From positions 1 through 63,714 of the forward strand of contig CAIRSA010000162.1 of the NCBI GenBank assembly GCA_903881085.1: 63,714 nucleotides of DNA, in the 5' to 3' direction. Position 1 is the stretch's first letter. Each line of letters begins with the position of its first letter. The DNA comes from an uncultured Acidobacteriia bacterium (GTDB lineage Bacteria > Acidobacteriota > Terriglobia > Bryobacterales > Bryobacteraceae). The position numbers and the translations under genes are program-made. This document shows, in pieces, positions 42,760 through 51,468 of this stretch. The notes under the pieces are model-generated. The model saw only the letters and a program-made list of their open reading frames with translations. It had not been told where the DNA came from and searched no databases.

Positions 42760-45700
42760 ATGTGGCTAGTTTTAGCCGCGATGCGCAGGCCCGTCACCAT
42801 GCTGGTGGCGGTTCTGGCAGTCGCGCTCAGCGCTTATCTGGCGGTGCAACGCATGCCCGTGGATATTTTTCCCGACATGGGAGCGCCCGAAGTTTACGTA
42901 GCGCAACCCTACGGCGGCATGGACCCGGCGCAAATGGAAGGGTTCATGACGTACTACTACGAGTACCACTTCCTCTACATTCTGGGCATTGAGCACGTCG
43001 AATCGAAAAACATCCAGGGTGCCGCACTCATGAAGTTGAAGTTCCACCCCGGCACGGACATGGCCAACGCCATGGCCCAGGTGGTCGGCTACGTCAACCG
43101 AGCCCGCGCCTTCATGCCACCCGGCGCCGTGCCACCATTCATCACGCGCTTCGACGCCGGCAGCGTCCCCGTCGGCCAGTTGATTTTCAGCAGCCCCAAC
43201 AGGCCCGCGAATGAAATGCAGGACATCGCCATCAACCGCGTGCGCCCCATCTTCGCCACGCTGCAAGGCGTATCCGCGCCCCCGCCCTTTGGCGGCAACC
43301 AGCGAACCATCGTTGTGCGCTTGAATCCTGACAAGCTGCGCCAGTATCGCATCTCGCCGGAAGAGGCGATCATCGCCGTGAACAAGGCCAGCGTTGTGAT
43401 GCCATCGGGCAACGTGCGTACCGGAGACCTCACGCGCATCGCCACCAACAACGCAGTATTGGGCGGCAACCTTCCTGAGATTCTCGAAGCGCCCGTGCGT
43501 CCCGGACAGAATCCAGCCGTCTACCTGCGCGACATCGCGACCGTGGAAAACGGCACCGACATCGTCACCGGCTATGCCCACGTCAACGGCAAGCGCACCG
43601 TCTACATGCAGGTCACTAAGCGTTCCGACGCGTCCACGCTCGCTGTCATTCAACGTGTGAAAGATGCGATCCCCGCGATGAAGAAGGTCTGCCCCGATGA
43701 CGTCGATATTCGCCTTGAGTTTGACCAGACCCGCGTAGTTGTCGACGCACTGAAGAGCCTCACCAACGAAGGCATGCTCGGCGCGTTGCTAACCGGCTTA
43801 ATGGTTCTGCTGTTCCTGCGCGACTGGCGCAGCGCGCTCATCGTGATGACCACGATTCCCTTCGCTCTGCTCTCGGCAGTGGTGATGCTGTGGGCCTTGG
43901 GCCAGACCATCAACATCATGACCCTGGGAGGACTGGCACTCGCCGTGGGGGTGCTGGTTGACGAAGCGACCGTCGAAATCGAAAACATCCACACCCACAT
44001 GGGCGCCGCAAAAAGCCGCGCTCATGCCGTATTGGAAGCGTGCCAGAAAACCGCGGTCCCCCGCCTGCTCGCCATGCTCTGCATTCTTGCCGTGTTCGTG
44101 CCGTCGTTCTTCATGACCGGCGTGAGCAGGCAGCTGTTTGTGCCGCTGTCCCTGGCCGTAGGCACGGCAATGATTTCGTCGTATCTTCTTTCCAGCACGC
44201 TAGTGCCGATTCTTTCCACCTGGCTAATGCGCAAAGGCTCGCACGTGGAAGACGACGGATTCCTGAAGAAGCTGTACAGCGGATACCTTTCCATCGTGCT
44301 GAAGCTGCGTTGGCCCCTGGTGGCTCTCTATTTAATCACCAGCGGAGCCTTCATCTACCTGATGTTCCCCAAGCTTGGCACGGAGATTTTTCCCACTGTT
44401 GACGCAGGCCAATTCCAATTGCGATTGCGAGCGCCCAGCGGCACGCGCATCGAACGCACCGAACTGTTGGAACTGAAGGCACTCGAAATTATCAATCGAG
44501 AAGTGGGCGCGGCGAACGTGGACATCTCGTCGTCGTTCATCGGCGTGCAGCCGGCCAGCTATCCCATCAACACCATCTATCTGTGGACCAGCGGACCGCA
44601 CGAAGCAGTCATGCTCGTGTCTCTGAAACCTTCCGCCACGCTGCGCGGCGAAGAGTTGAAAGAACGGCTCCGCGCCAAGTTCAAAGAGGAGATGCCCACC
44701 ACTCTGATCTCATTCGAAGCCGGCGACATCATCAGCAACGTGATGAGCTTCGGATCTCCCACTCCGATTGAAGTGGCAGTGCAAGGTCCAGCGTTGCCCG
44801 CAAATCGCGCGCACGCAGCAAAGGTTCTGGCGGAGCTGAAGAAGATTCCCGAACTGCGCGATCTGCAATATGGACAGGCGCTCGACTATCCGACGATGGA
44901 AGTCACCATCGACCGCCAACTGGCTGGCAACTACGGCCTCACTATGTCGAACGTGGCGAAATCATTGGTCGCCGCGACTACGTCCAGCCGCTTCGTCGAA
45001 GCCAACTACTGGCGCGATCCGGTCAGCGGCAACGCCTTCCAGATCCAAGTGGAAATTCCGCAACATCGCATCGCCTCGGCTGAAGATCTGAACAATTTGC
45101 CGGTGATGAATTACGGCGAAGCGCGTCCGTTGCTGGGCGACGTGGCCACCATCAAGAACGGCACAACCATGGGCGTGGTGGAGCGCTACAACATGCAGCG
45201 CGTCATCAGCCTCACCGCGAACATCCACGGCAAGCCGCTCGGTGTTGTGGCCGGCGAAATCAGAAAGGCGATCGATCGCGCAGGCAAGCCGGCCGCCGGC
45301 GTAACAGTAAACGTGCGCGGACAAATCCCACCGCTGAACGAAACGCAAAGCGGCCTGCAAACCGGCATGCTGCTCGCCATCGGCGTGATCTTCCTGCTGC
45401 TGACCGCAAACTTCCAATCGCTGCGCATGGCCATCGCCGTCATCATGACCGTGCCTGCCGTAATCTGCGGCGTAATCATTGCACTGATGTCCACCGGCTC
45501 TACGCTCAACGTGCAGTCGTTCATGGGCGCGATCATGGCAGTCGGCATCGCCGTCGCCAACTCGATTCTGCTTGTCACCTTCGCTGAGATGAGCCGCAAG
45601 AGCGGCGCGACGGTTTTAGATGCTGCGCTCGAAGGCGGCCGCGGCCGTCTGCGCGCGATTCTAATGACCGCCACCGCGATGATCGCCGGCATGATTCCGA

Positions 45701-45885
45701 TTGCGATGGGCGAAGCGCAAACCGCTCCGCTCGGCCGCGCGGTGATCGGCGGCCTCATCTTCGCCACCATCGCCACGCTGACCGTGCTGCCATCTTTCTA
45801 CGCAGTGCTGCAAACGAAGGGCAAAGGCTCTTCAAGTTCTCTTGATCCGAACGATCCTACGAGTGAATACTATGAACGGACTTAA
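42760..45885 (+). CDS. RND efflux transporter permease (HAE1/AcrB superfamily)
   Basis: Inner-membrane proton-driven pump of 1041 aa with the standard plan: helix 1 (about 10-30), large porter loop, helices 2-7, second loop, helices 8-12. The helix 4 motif reads GGLALAVGVLVDEATVEIENI. Thus the usual Asp-Asp proton-relay pair is Asp-Glu here, as in some divergent clades. Other marks: IPFALLSAVVMLWALG and GAIMAVGIAVANSILLVTFAE. It lies 10 bp after tolC, with the adaptor gene overlapping its end. Drug or organic toxin export is likely; there are no heavy-metal signatures. Confidence 0.92.
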   Translation: MWLVLAAMRRPVTMLVAVLAVALSAYLAVQRMPVDIFPDMGAPEVYVAQPYGGMDPAQMEGFMTYYYEYHFLYILGIEHVESKNIQGAALMKLKFHPGTDMANAMAQVVGYVNRARAFMPPGAVPPFITRFDAGSVPVGQLIFSSPNRPANEMQDIAINRVRPIFATLQGVSAPPPFGGNQRTIVVRLNPDKLRQYRISPEEAIIAVNKASVVMPSGNVRTGDLTRIATNNAVLGGNLPEILEAPVRPGQNPAVYLRDIATVENGTDIVTGYAHVNGKRTVYMQVTKRSDASTLAVIQRVKDAIPAMKKVCPDDVDIRLEFDQTRVVVDALKSLTNEGMLGALLTGLMVLLFLRDWRSALIVMTTIPFALLSAVVMLWALGQTINIMTLGGLALAVGVLVDEATVEIENIHTHMGAAKSRAHAVLEACQKTAVPRLLAMLCILAVFVPSFFMTGVSRQLFVPLSLAVGTAMISSYLLSSTLVPILSTWLMRKGSHVEDDGFLKKLYSGYLSIVLKLRWPLVALYLITSGAFIYLMFPKLGTEIFPTVDAGQFQLRLRAPSGTRIERTELLELKALEIINREVGAANVDISSSFIGVQPASYPINTIYLWTSGPHEAVMLVSLKPSATLRGEELKERLRAKFKEEMPTTLISFEAGDIISNVMSFGSPTPIEVAVQGPALPANRAHAAKVLAELKKIPELRDLQYGQALDYPTMEVTIDRQLAGNYGLTMSNVAKSLVAATTSSRFVEANYWRDPVSGNAFQIQVEIPQHRIASAEDLNNLPVMNYGEARPLLGDVATIKNGTTMGVVERYNMQRVISLTANIHGKPLGVVAGEIRKAIDRAGKPAAGVTVNVRGQIPPLNETQSGLQTGMLLAIGVIFLLLTANFQSLRMAIAVIMTVPAVICGVIIALMSTGSTLNVQSFMGAIMAVGIAVANSILLVTFAEMSRKSGATVLDAALEGGRGRLRAILMTATAMIAGMIPIAMGEAQTAPLGRAVIGGLIFATIATLTVLPSFYAVLQTKGKGSSSSLDPNDPTSEYYERT

Positions 45886-46927
45886 ACTAGCCCTGATTCT
45901 GATTTCCGCCGCGGCGCTGCCAGCCCAGGAAACGGCGAACGTCGTCTCAAAAAACCTGGAACGCAAGTTGAAACTGCCCGCGGAGTTGCTGCCGTACCAG
46001 TCCGTAGTGCTGCATGCGCGCGTGCAGGGCTTCGTGGAAAAAGTGGAAGTCGACCGCGGCAGCATGGTCACCAAGGGCCAGTTGTTGGTTCAACTCTCGG
46101 CACCGGAAATGGCCGCGCAGTTGGCTGAGTCCGAAGCGAAGGCCGTGGCGATTGAGAGCAATCGCGCCGAAGCCGAAGCGAAGCTCGCCGCGGTACAAAG
46201 CACCTATGAAAAGCTGAAGGAAGCGTCAGCCACGCCAGGCGTGATCGCGCAGAACGAAGTGGTGCAAGCCGGCAAGGCAGTAGACGCAGCCAAGGGCGCC
46301 ATCGCCGCTTTGGCCAGTGCCGCGAAGGCCGCGCGCGCTTCGCAGGGCGTGATCAAAGACATGCAGGCCTATCTGCAGGTGACCGCGCCGTTCGATGGCA
46401 TCGTCACCGAACGTATGGTGCATCCCGGCGCACTCGCAGGCCCCGGCGGCAACATGCCGCTGTTGCGCATCGAACAGGTTTCCACGCTTCGTCTCGTCGT
46501 TCCCGTACCTGAATCCGAAGTCTCCGGCATCATTCGCGGCGCAGTAGTCCCATTCACCGCCGCCGACAAATCGGCAGTCGGAACCATCGTCCGCATCCCA
46601 CGCGTGATCGATCAGAAGACGCGCACCATGCCCGTTGAACTCGACGTGAAGAACGCCAACGGCGCGCTCGCCCCCGGCATGTTCGCCGAAGCGACATGGC
46701 CAGTAAAGAAGCCGCGTATCTCGTTGTTGGTGCCGCCGACAAGCATCGTAACGACCACTGAAAAAGTGTTCGTCATTCGCGTGAAAGACGGCAAAGCAGA
46801 GTGGGTCCCCGTAAAGAAAGGCGCGCCCGCAGGCGACCTGGTCGAAGTGTTCGGCGACCTCACCGCCAACGACAAAATTGTGAAGCGCGGCAGCGACGAA
46901 CTTCGCGAAGGCACGCCAATCAAGTAG
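45872..46927 (+). CDS. RND efflux periplasmic adaptor
   Basis: Membrane-fusion protein of 351 aa from the ATG at 45872, which overlaps the pump gene by 14 bp and starts a signal peptide (MNGLKLALILISAAALPAQ). The lipoyl-like halves are seen at YQSVVLHARVQGFVEKVEVDRGSMVTKGQLLVQLSAPEM and later VTAPFDGIVTERMVHPGALAG. A coiled hairpin rich in Ala, Glu and Lys lies between them. The beta-barrel and C-terminal domain follow (PGMFAEATWPV, GDLVEVFGDLTANDKIVKRG). It completes the tripartite pump in the order channel, pump, adaptor, behind PadR. Confidence 0.9.
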   Translation: MNGLKLALILISAAALPAQETANVVSKNLERKLKLPAELLPYQSVVLHARVQGFVEKVEVDRGSMVTKGQLLVQLSAPEMAAQLAESEAKAVAIESNRAEAEAKLAAVQSTYEKLKEASATPGVIAQNEVVQAGKAVDAAKGAIAALASAAKAARASQGVIKDMQAYLQVTAPFDGIVTERMVHPGALAGPGGNMPLLRIEQVSTLRLVVPVPESEVSGIIRGAVVPFTAADKSAVGTIVRIPRVIDQKTRTMPVELDVKNANGALAPGMFAEATWPVKKPRISLLVPPTSIVTTTEKVFVIRVKDGKAEWVPVKKGAPAGDLVEVFGDLTANDKIVKRGSDELREGTPIK

Positions 46928-46932
46928 CCCCG

Positions 46933-47877
46933 CTATTTAGTCAGCGGCGTCACCACGAAGCTTTTGATCTCTACATTGCTGTGGTCGCCCTGCACGATGA
47001 ACGGCCCCGGCTTGGCTTCGTCTGAGTTGATGGCGATTGCCGTCAATCCTTCGATCTCGACCTTATCCAGCACCTTCGTGCCGTTATGCACAACGGTCAG
47101 CGTGCGCCCCACCAATCGAATGTCGTAGCTCTGCCATTCGCCCGCCGGCTTGCTCGCGTTCACAGACGGAGCAATGCGCGCGTACAGCGCAGCCGCGCCG
47201 TGCGTCCCCGGCGGCTTGCCGAAGTCATCGAAGATCTGAATCTCATACCGCCCGCGTAGCCCGATGCCGCTGTTCGACTTTTCGACGATGCGGAAATCGG
47301 TGTGCAGTTTGAAATTCCAGAAGCTCTGTTCGGAGACGATGTCTGTGGTGGGCGGCGCATTGCGCAGGATCCCATCCGACACCGTCCACTTCACCTCCGC
47401 CTCAGGCACCAGCCCTTTCCAACCGCTGAGATCCTTGCCGTTAAACAGCTGAATCGGCGTGCCCTCTTTCCACGACCTGTCGTCTTTGTCTTTGATCACC
47501 GGCGCGCGCACGCCCGTCCATTCGATAGGCGGAGTCTTCTGCCCGTCTATCATGAACGAGCCGACAAGCTTGCCTTTCACCAGGTGCGCCGTGTAGATCA
47601 TGTCCGGCAGTGCACCCGGCTTCTTGCCGCGATTCGGGCGCTTGAAGATCAACTTCAGTTCGCCCTTATCGACGCTGATGCTATCGATATTGTTCATATC
47701 GCCGGCGTAGGCGCTGACGAACTTGCCCGATGGATTCGGCGTGCCGACGTCTTTGAGCTCCATCCACCAGGCCCTCGGCCGTGGTTTGGTGTTGGCCGAA
47801 ATGTCCCACCGGCCATTGAAATCTTTGTCCGCAGCGAATGCGGCGATTGAAAAAAGTATTACTGGAATAATGCGCAT
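46933..47877 (-). CDS. Secreted DUF1080 (3-keto-disaccharide hydrolase-like) protein
   Basis: Exported protein of 314 aa from the ATG at 47877, which begins a signal peptide (MRIIPVILFSIAAFA). The N-terminal third is a beta domain (DKDFNGRWDISANTKPRPRAWWMEL). The C-terminal DUF1080/LamG-like domain is clear: PIQLFNGKDLSGWKGL, FHTDF-like LHTDFRIVEKSNSGIGLRGRYEIQIFDD, GEWQSYDIRLVGRTLTVVHNG. Members are concanavalin-like folds active on 3-keto-glycosides. The stop is 5 bp from the convergent adaptor gene. Confidence 0.85.
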   Translation of the reverse strand: MRIIPVILFSIAAFAADKDFNGRWDISANTKPRPRAWWMELKDVGTPNPSGKFVSAYAGDMNNIDSISVDKGELKLIFKRPNRGKKPGALPDMIYTAHLVKGKLVGSFMIDGQKTPPIEWTGVRAPVIKDKDDRSWKEGTPIQLFNGKDLSGWKGLVPEAEVKWTVSDGILRNAPPTTDIVSEQSFWNFKLHTDFRIVEKSNSGIGLRGRYEIQIFDDFGKPPGTHGAAALYARIAPSVNASKPAGEWQSYDIRLVGRTLTVVHNGTKVLDKVEIEGLTAIAINSDEAKPGPFIVQGDHSNVEIKSFVVTPLTK

Positions 47878-47939
47878 GTTCGACCTCGAAGCGTCCATGC
47901 TATCAAATCGAGCCCCCATGAACCACGACACCTTGTTCA

Positions 47940-48006
47940 TGGGTGGCGCAGGCGACCTGTCCGCCGTAGCCTTGGCGAAGGAGGATCCGCCTGTGCGCTT
48001 ACTAAC
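47940..48006. repeat. 67-bp dispersed palindromic repeat, copy B
   Basis: Second copy of the repeat found at 20321-20387, same orientation, 4 mismatches in 67. It lies in the 185-bp gap between the DUF1080 gene and an antitoxin-like gene. The copy keeps AAGGAGG and a GTG at the same distance, but no recognisable gene follows on the plus strand. The pairing arms are kept except for the innermost pair. Confidence 0.85.
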
Positions 48007-48062
48007 TCTAATGAATCACTGCAAACGAGGAGACGTTACGGCGAAAGCGAAACAGCCACAAA

Positions 48063-48272
48063 CTAACAATGTTGGAAGACCTGCAAATCTGCCCAAGCCG
48101 CTTCCTCGTCAGGCGAGAGCCAGTCCTTGGCGAGCGCAGACTCCGCGGCAAGTGTCGAAACCTCATCGTTCGAGCTCGTCTTCGTGAGCGCCTCCATAAA
48201 CGACAACAGGCGATCCAAATCCTGTTCAGGCAGCCGTTCTAGCTGTTCGACAATCAGTTCCCGTTTACTCAT
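48063..48272 (-). CDS. Small antitoxin-like protein (DUF2281-like), no partner
   Basis: Acidic protein of 69 aa. Its N-terminus (MSKRELIVEQLERLPEQDLDRLLSFMEAL) and tail (LSPDEEAAWADL) resemble small antitoxin or DUF2281-type proteins that usually precede a PIN or RelE-type toxin. No toxin gene is found on either side, so it is an orphan or a remnant. A perfect 8-bp inverted repeat lies directly before its ATG, as expected for an autoregulated antitoxin. Confidence in the ORF is good, in function moderate. Confidence 0.6.
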   Translation of the reverse strand: MSKRELIVEQLERLPEQDLDRLLSFMEALTKTSSNDEVSTLAAESALAKDWLSPDEEAAWADLQVFQHC

Positions 48273-48273
48273 G

Positions 48274-48298
48274 ATGTCCTACTCACATCATAGGACAT
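48274..48298. promoter_or_regulatory. Inverted repeat upstream of the antitoxin-like gene
   Basis: ATGTCCTA (48274-48281) and TAGGACAT (48291-48298) are perfect inverted arms with a 9-nt spacer. The inner end lies 1 bp from the start codon of the antitoxin-like gene on the minus strand. This is a good candidate operator for self-repression. Confidence 0.5.
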
Positions 48299-48333
48299 TC
48301 TGGCGTCCTCAATCCTCTCTCTATCAGCCAGCA

Positions 48334-48352
48334 TATAATGGTTGATCAACCA
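48334..48352 (+). promoter_or_regulatory. Candidate -10 box and palindromic operator for cytochrome/PQQ operon
   Basis: TATAAT (48334-48339) matches the -10 consensus exactly. Its last base begins the perfect 14-bp palindrome TGGTTGATCAACCA (48339-48352), 12 bp before the cytochrome ATG. No good -35 box is visible, so an activator may be needed. The palindrome would place a regulator on the start region. Confidence 0.45.
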
Positions 48353-48364
48353 CATGAGGTGCAT

Positions 48365-49246
48365 ATGCAGTTTCTGAGGGGGCAGCTCGCCCTAACCATC
48401 ATCATCGCGTCTACGTGCGCGTTACTTGCCCAACCACCCGGAGGCCCAGGAGGCCCCGGCGGCGGACAGCGCCGTCAAGGCGGCTTCGTCCCCGGCCAAC
48501 AGCGACCCACCGGTGACCCGGCCGCCATCGCACGCGGCAACTCCATCTACGGCGTCAGCTGCCGCGGCTGCCACGGTGCCGATCTGCGCGGCGGCGACAT
48601 GGGCGGCCCCAACCTGCTCCGCTCCATGCTCGCCCTCAGCGACCGCGACGGCGAAAAGATCGTCCCGGTTATTCAGGGCAGTATGCAAAGCACAGGCATG
48701 CCCGCCATCAAGATGAGCGAAGACGACGCCAAAGCCACCGCTGCCTACGTGCGCAGCGTGCTAGCAATGATCGGCGGACAGGGCAAGCCCCCGTCATCGC
48801 TCGAACCGCCCACCATCCTGGTCGGCAACGCAGCCGAGGGCAAGGCCTACTTCGCTACGAAGTGCGCCAGCTGCCATCAGGCCGATGGCGACCTGAAAGG
48901 CCTCGCCACACGCATCAAAGACGAAAAGCAACTACAGAACGTATGGGTCGGCGGCGGCGCCAGAGGGCGCTTCGGCCCCGCGCCCGCAGCATCCTCCGCA
49001 CGCCGCACGGTAACCGTCACTGTCACGCCAACCACCGGCCCCAAAATCGAAGGCCGCCTGGTGCGCATCGATGACTTCCTGCTCACCGTCGCCCTGGCCG
49101 ATGGCTCCGTCCGCACCATCCGCCGCGATGGCGACACGCCGAAGGTCGACGTGCACGATCCGCTCGCCCAACATAAAGAACTGCTCATCCAATACACCGA
49201 CAAAAACATGCACGATGTGACCGCATACCTGGTGACCCTGAAATGA
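48365..49246 (+). CDS. Secreted di-haem-motif cytochrome c
   Basis: Exported cytochrome of 293 aa from the ATG at 48365, preceded by GAGGTG. The signal peptide is followed by a Gly/Pro-rich linker (PPGGPGGPGGGQ). Two haem-binding motifs are seen: CRGCH (Cys66, Cys69, His70) and CASCH (Cys167, Cys170, His171). Met residues for axial ligation occur in MPAIKMS. The C-terminal part (about 205-293) is beta-rich (IEGRLVRIDDFLLTVALADGSVRTIRRDG). It overlaps the PQQ dehydrogenase gene by 4 bp and is most likely its electron acceptor in the periplasm. Confidence 0.87.
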   Translation: MQFLRGQLALTIIIASTCALLAQPPGGPGGPGGGQRRQGGFVPGQQRPTGDPAAIARGNSIYGVSCRGCHGADLRGGDMGGPNLLRSMLALSDRDGEKIVPVIQGSMQSTGMPAIKMSEDDAKATAAYVRSVLAMIGGQGKPPSSLEPPTILVGNAAEGKAYFATKCASCHQADGDLKGLATRIKDEKQLQNVWVGGGARGRFGPAPAASSARRTVTVTVTPTTGPKIEGRLVRIDDFLLTVALADGSVRTIRRDGDTPKVDVHDPLAQHKELLIQYTDKNMHDVTAYLVTLK

Positions 49247-50907
49247 AATTCCTCCTCTTCACTCTGACCACAGGCCTCTTCGCCCAAGGCGGCGGCGTCG
49301 CGCCGGCCGACCTGCTCAAGCCGCTGAAAGACAGCTGGCCCACTTACAACGGCGACTACACCGGCCGCCGCTACAGCGCGCTCAAACAGATCAACACCAC
49401 TAACGTGAAGCACCTCTCGCTCGCCTGGAGCATCCGCCTCAACCCCGGCGCGGCCCCGCCCGCGGGTGGCGGCTTCGGACGCCGCGGCGGCGGTGGCGCA
49501 GCGAATGTAATCGTCGGCGGCGAAGGCACCGGTGACATCAACGTCGGCGGCGGCACCATCAAAGCCTCGGTCCTCGAAGTCGAAGGCATTCTCTACTTCA
49601 CCATGCCCGACAACGCCTGGGCCGTTGACGCTCGCGATGGCCGCGAACTCTGGCATTACTACTGGAAGACGCGCGGCGGTACGCACATCGGCAACCGCGG
49701 CCTGGGCATGTGGAACAACTACCTCTACATGGAAACGCCCGACAACTATCTGGTCTCGCTCGACGCACGCACCGGCAAGGAGCGCTGGCACAAAACCATC
49801 GCCGATCTCGACCAGGGCTACTTCTCCACGCCAGCGCCCATCGTAGTCGGCAACCACGTGCTGGTCGGCACCGGCAACGATATCGACTCGCCCGGCTTCC
49901 TGCTCAGCTTCGACCCTGAAACCGGCGACCTGCAATGGAAGTTCTACACCGTGCCCATGCAAAAGGGGGACCCCGGCCTCGACACCTGGGCCAGTCTCGA
50001 CGCAGCCCGCCACGGCGGCGGCCAGACCTGGATCCCCGGCGCATACGACCCCGAAACCAAGCTCTACATCATCGGCACCGGCAACCCCACGCCCGCCTAC
50101 ACCACCGGCAAGCGCGGCGAAGGCGACAACCTGTACACCTGCGCGCTAGTCGCCATCAATGTGGATACCGGCAAGATGAAGTGGTATTACCAGACCTCAC
50201 CGCACGACATGCACGATTACGATTCCGCGCAGACCCCCGTGCTGGTGGACGCGCCCTTCAACGGCAAGCCGCGCAAGCTGGTGTTGACCGCCGCCCGCAA
50301 CGGCTACTTCTTCACCATCGACCGCGTCACCGGCGAACACCTGGTCACCGCGAAATACGGCCAGTACACCAACTGGGCCAAGGGCCTGAATAAATTCGGC
50401 GGCCCCGAACATGACCCGGTCAAGGATCCGACCGTCGGCGGCGCGCTCGTCTCGCCCACGTCAGACGGAACCACCAACTGGCAGCCACCGGCCTACTCGC
50501 CCGATACTGGCCTGTTCTATGCACCCGAAGGGAACGGCTATTCGATCTTCTATCTGACCGACCTCGACCCGCGCGGCTCCATGGGCCTTGGCGGAAAAGA
50601 GGAAGCGAATGTCGGCACCGCGGGCAACTACCTCAGCGCGATCGACTACCGCACAGGCAAAGTGGTGTGGCGTCACAAATACTACGGCAACGGCGGAGGC
50701 GGCGGTCTGCTCGCCACGGCCGGCGGCCTGGTCTTCGCCAGCGACGGCATGGGCAACATTGTTGCGCACGATGCCAAGACCGGCAAGCCGCTGTGGAACG
50801 CCCGCATCGGCGGCGTTTCCAACGCCCCACAGACGTTCATGCTGGATGGCCACCAGTATTTAACCGTGGCCACCGGCGACACGTTGTGGGCGTTTATCAT
50901 GAACTAA
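49243..50907 (+). CDS. PQQ-dependent dehydrogenase (acidobacterial type)
   Basis: Periplasmic quinoprotein of 554 aa with a signal peptide. The eight-bladed propeller carries the tryptophan-docking repeats, for example DARDGRELWHYYWKTRGG, DARTGKERWHKT, DPETGDLQWKFYT and DYRTGKVVWRHKYYG. The active-site stretch MKWYYQTSPHDMHDYDSAQTP is typical of PQQ alcohol dehydrogenases. A Gly-rich insert (PAGGGFGRRGGGGA) sits at about 66-80. Substrate is probably an alcohol or sugar. It is translationally coupled to the cytochrome c gene (4-bp overlap). PQQ synthesis genes are not in the window. Confidence 0.88.
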   Translation: MKFLLFTLTTGLFAQGGGVAPADLLKPLKDSWPTYNGDYTGRRYSALKQINTTNVKHLSLAWSIRLNPGAAPPAGGGFGRRGGGGAANVIVGGEGTGDINVGGGTIKASVLEVEGILYFTMPDNAWAVDARDGRELWHYYWKTRGGTHIGNRGLGMWNNYLYMETPDNYLVSLDARTGKERWHKTIADLDQGYFSTPAPIVVGNHVLVGTGNDIDSPGFLLSFDPETGDLQWKFYTVPMQKGDPGLDTWASLDAARHGGGQTWIPGAYDPETKLYIIGTGNPTPAYTTGKRGEGDNLYTCALVAINVDTGKMKWYYQTSPHDMHDYDSAQTPVLVDAPFNGKPRKLVLTAARNGYFFTIDRVTGEHLVTAKYGQYTNWAKGLNKFGGPEHDPVKDPTVGGALVSPTSDGTTNWQPPAYSPDTGLFYAPEGNGYSIFYLTDLDPRGSMGLGGKEEANVGTAGNYLSAIDYRTGKVVWRHKYYGNGGGGGLLATAGGLVFASDGMGNIVAHDAKTGKPLWNARIGGVSNAPQTFMLDGHQYLTVATGDTLWAFIMN

Positions 50908-50968
50908 TCTCGTTATGAGGGCGGCACCGGCGAATCTCCGGTGCCGCTCAGGTCCGCGCCCTCCCACG

Positions 50969-51468
50969 ATGAACCTCCACGACTACCTGATCGATCTAGA
51001 GGGGAAGGACTGGCAATCCATGTTGTCAGCCTGGGCAGAACTCCTTCCTGCTACCTTCACCATGTGGATGGTGAACCGCTTTGGAAATGTGATCGTAATT
51101 GTTGAGGACGGTTCAATCCACATACTCGATATTCACGCCGCTACATTCGAGCAAGTTGCGACTAGTCGGGATCACTTCTCAGATCTGGCAGACATCCCGG
51201 TGAGTGCAGATGACTGGGTAATGATCCGACTCGTGGACCAAGGCGTTGCAGCAGGCATCGAATTGAAGCCTTCGCGCAATGCTACTGCTTTAAGATTCCC
51301 CCGATATTGGGAGGGAAATACTCAGCGGATAATCTGGCAGCAATCGACATTGCTGAGAACTACTCCCTCCTCGCAGACATTTGGTCCCAAACGAAAAATC
51401 TGCTAGACGGCACGCGCATAAGGCTGGTTGTCAAAAAGGGCGGAGAAACGGCCCTACGGCACCAATAA
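50969..51468 (+). pseudogene. Frameshifted DUF1851 (T6SS immunity Tdi1-like) gene
   Basis: The first frame from the ATG at 50969 reads a DUF1851-like N-terminal part (WMVNRFGNVIVIVEDGSIHILDIHAATFEQVATSRDHF, then MIRLVDQGVAAGIELKPS) and then turns into unrelated sequence. From about 51274 another frame continues the family: QCYCFKIPPILGGKYSADN, then YSLLADIWSQTKNLLDGTRIRLVVKK, ending at TAA 51466-51468. The switch is at TCGCGCAATGC; removing one CG pair restores a 165-aa protein. Either a real disabling frameshift or an assembly error. Family members include the Tdi1 immunity proteins of type VI secretion and also proteins of unknown role. No effector is next to it. Confidence 0.75.

Noticed and set aside
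42772..43653. 293-codon open frame on the minus strand
   Set aside because: Shadow of the RND pump gene; His/Val/Gly-rich and without domain features.
49440..49560. Gly-codon-rich low-complexity stretch
   Set aside because: It encodes a Gly-rich insert of the PQQ dehydrogenase and is in frame; no sign of a separate element.
48877..50013. 378-codon open frame on the minus strand
   Set aside because: It lies antisense to the cytochrome c and PQQ dehydrogenase genes, whose motifs are certain. GC-rich codon use opens the opposite frame.
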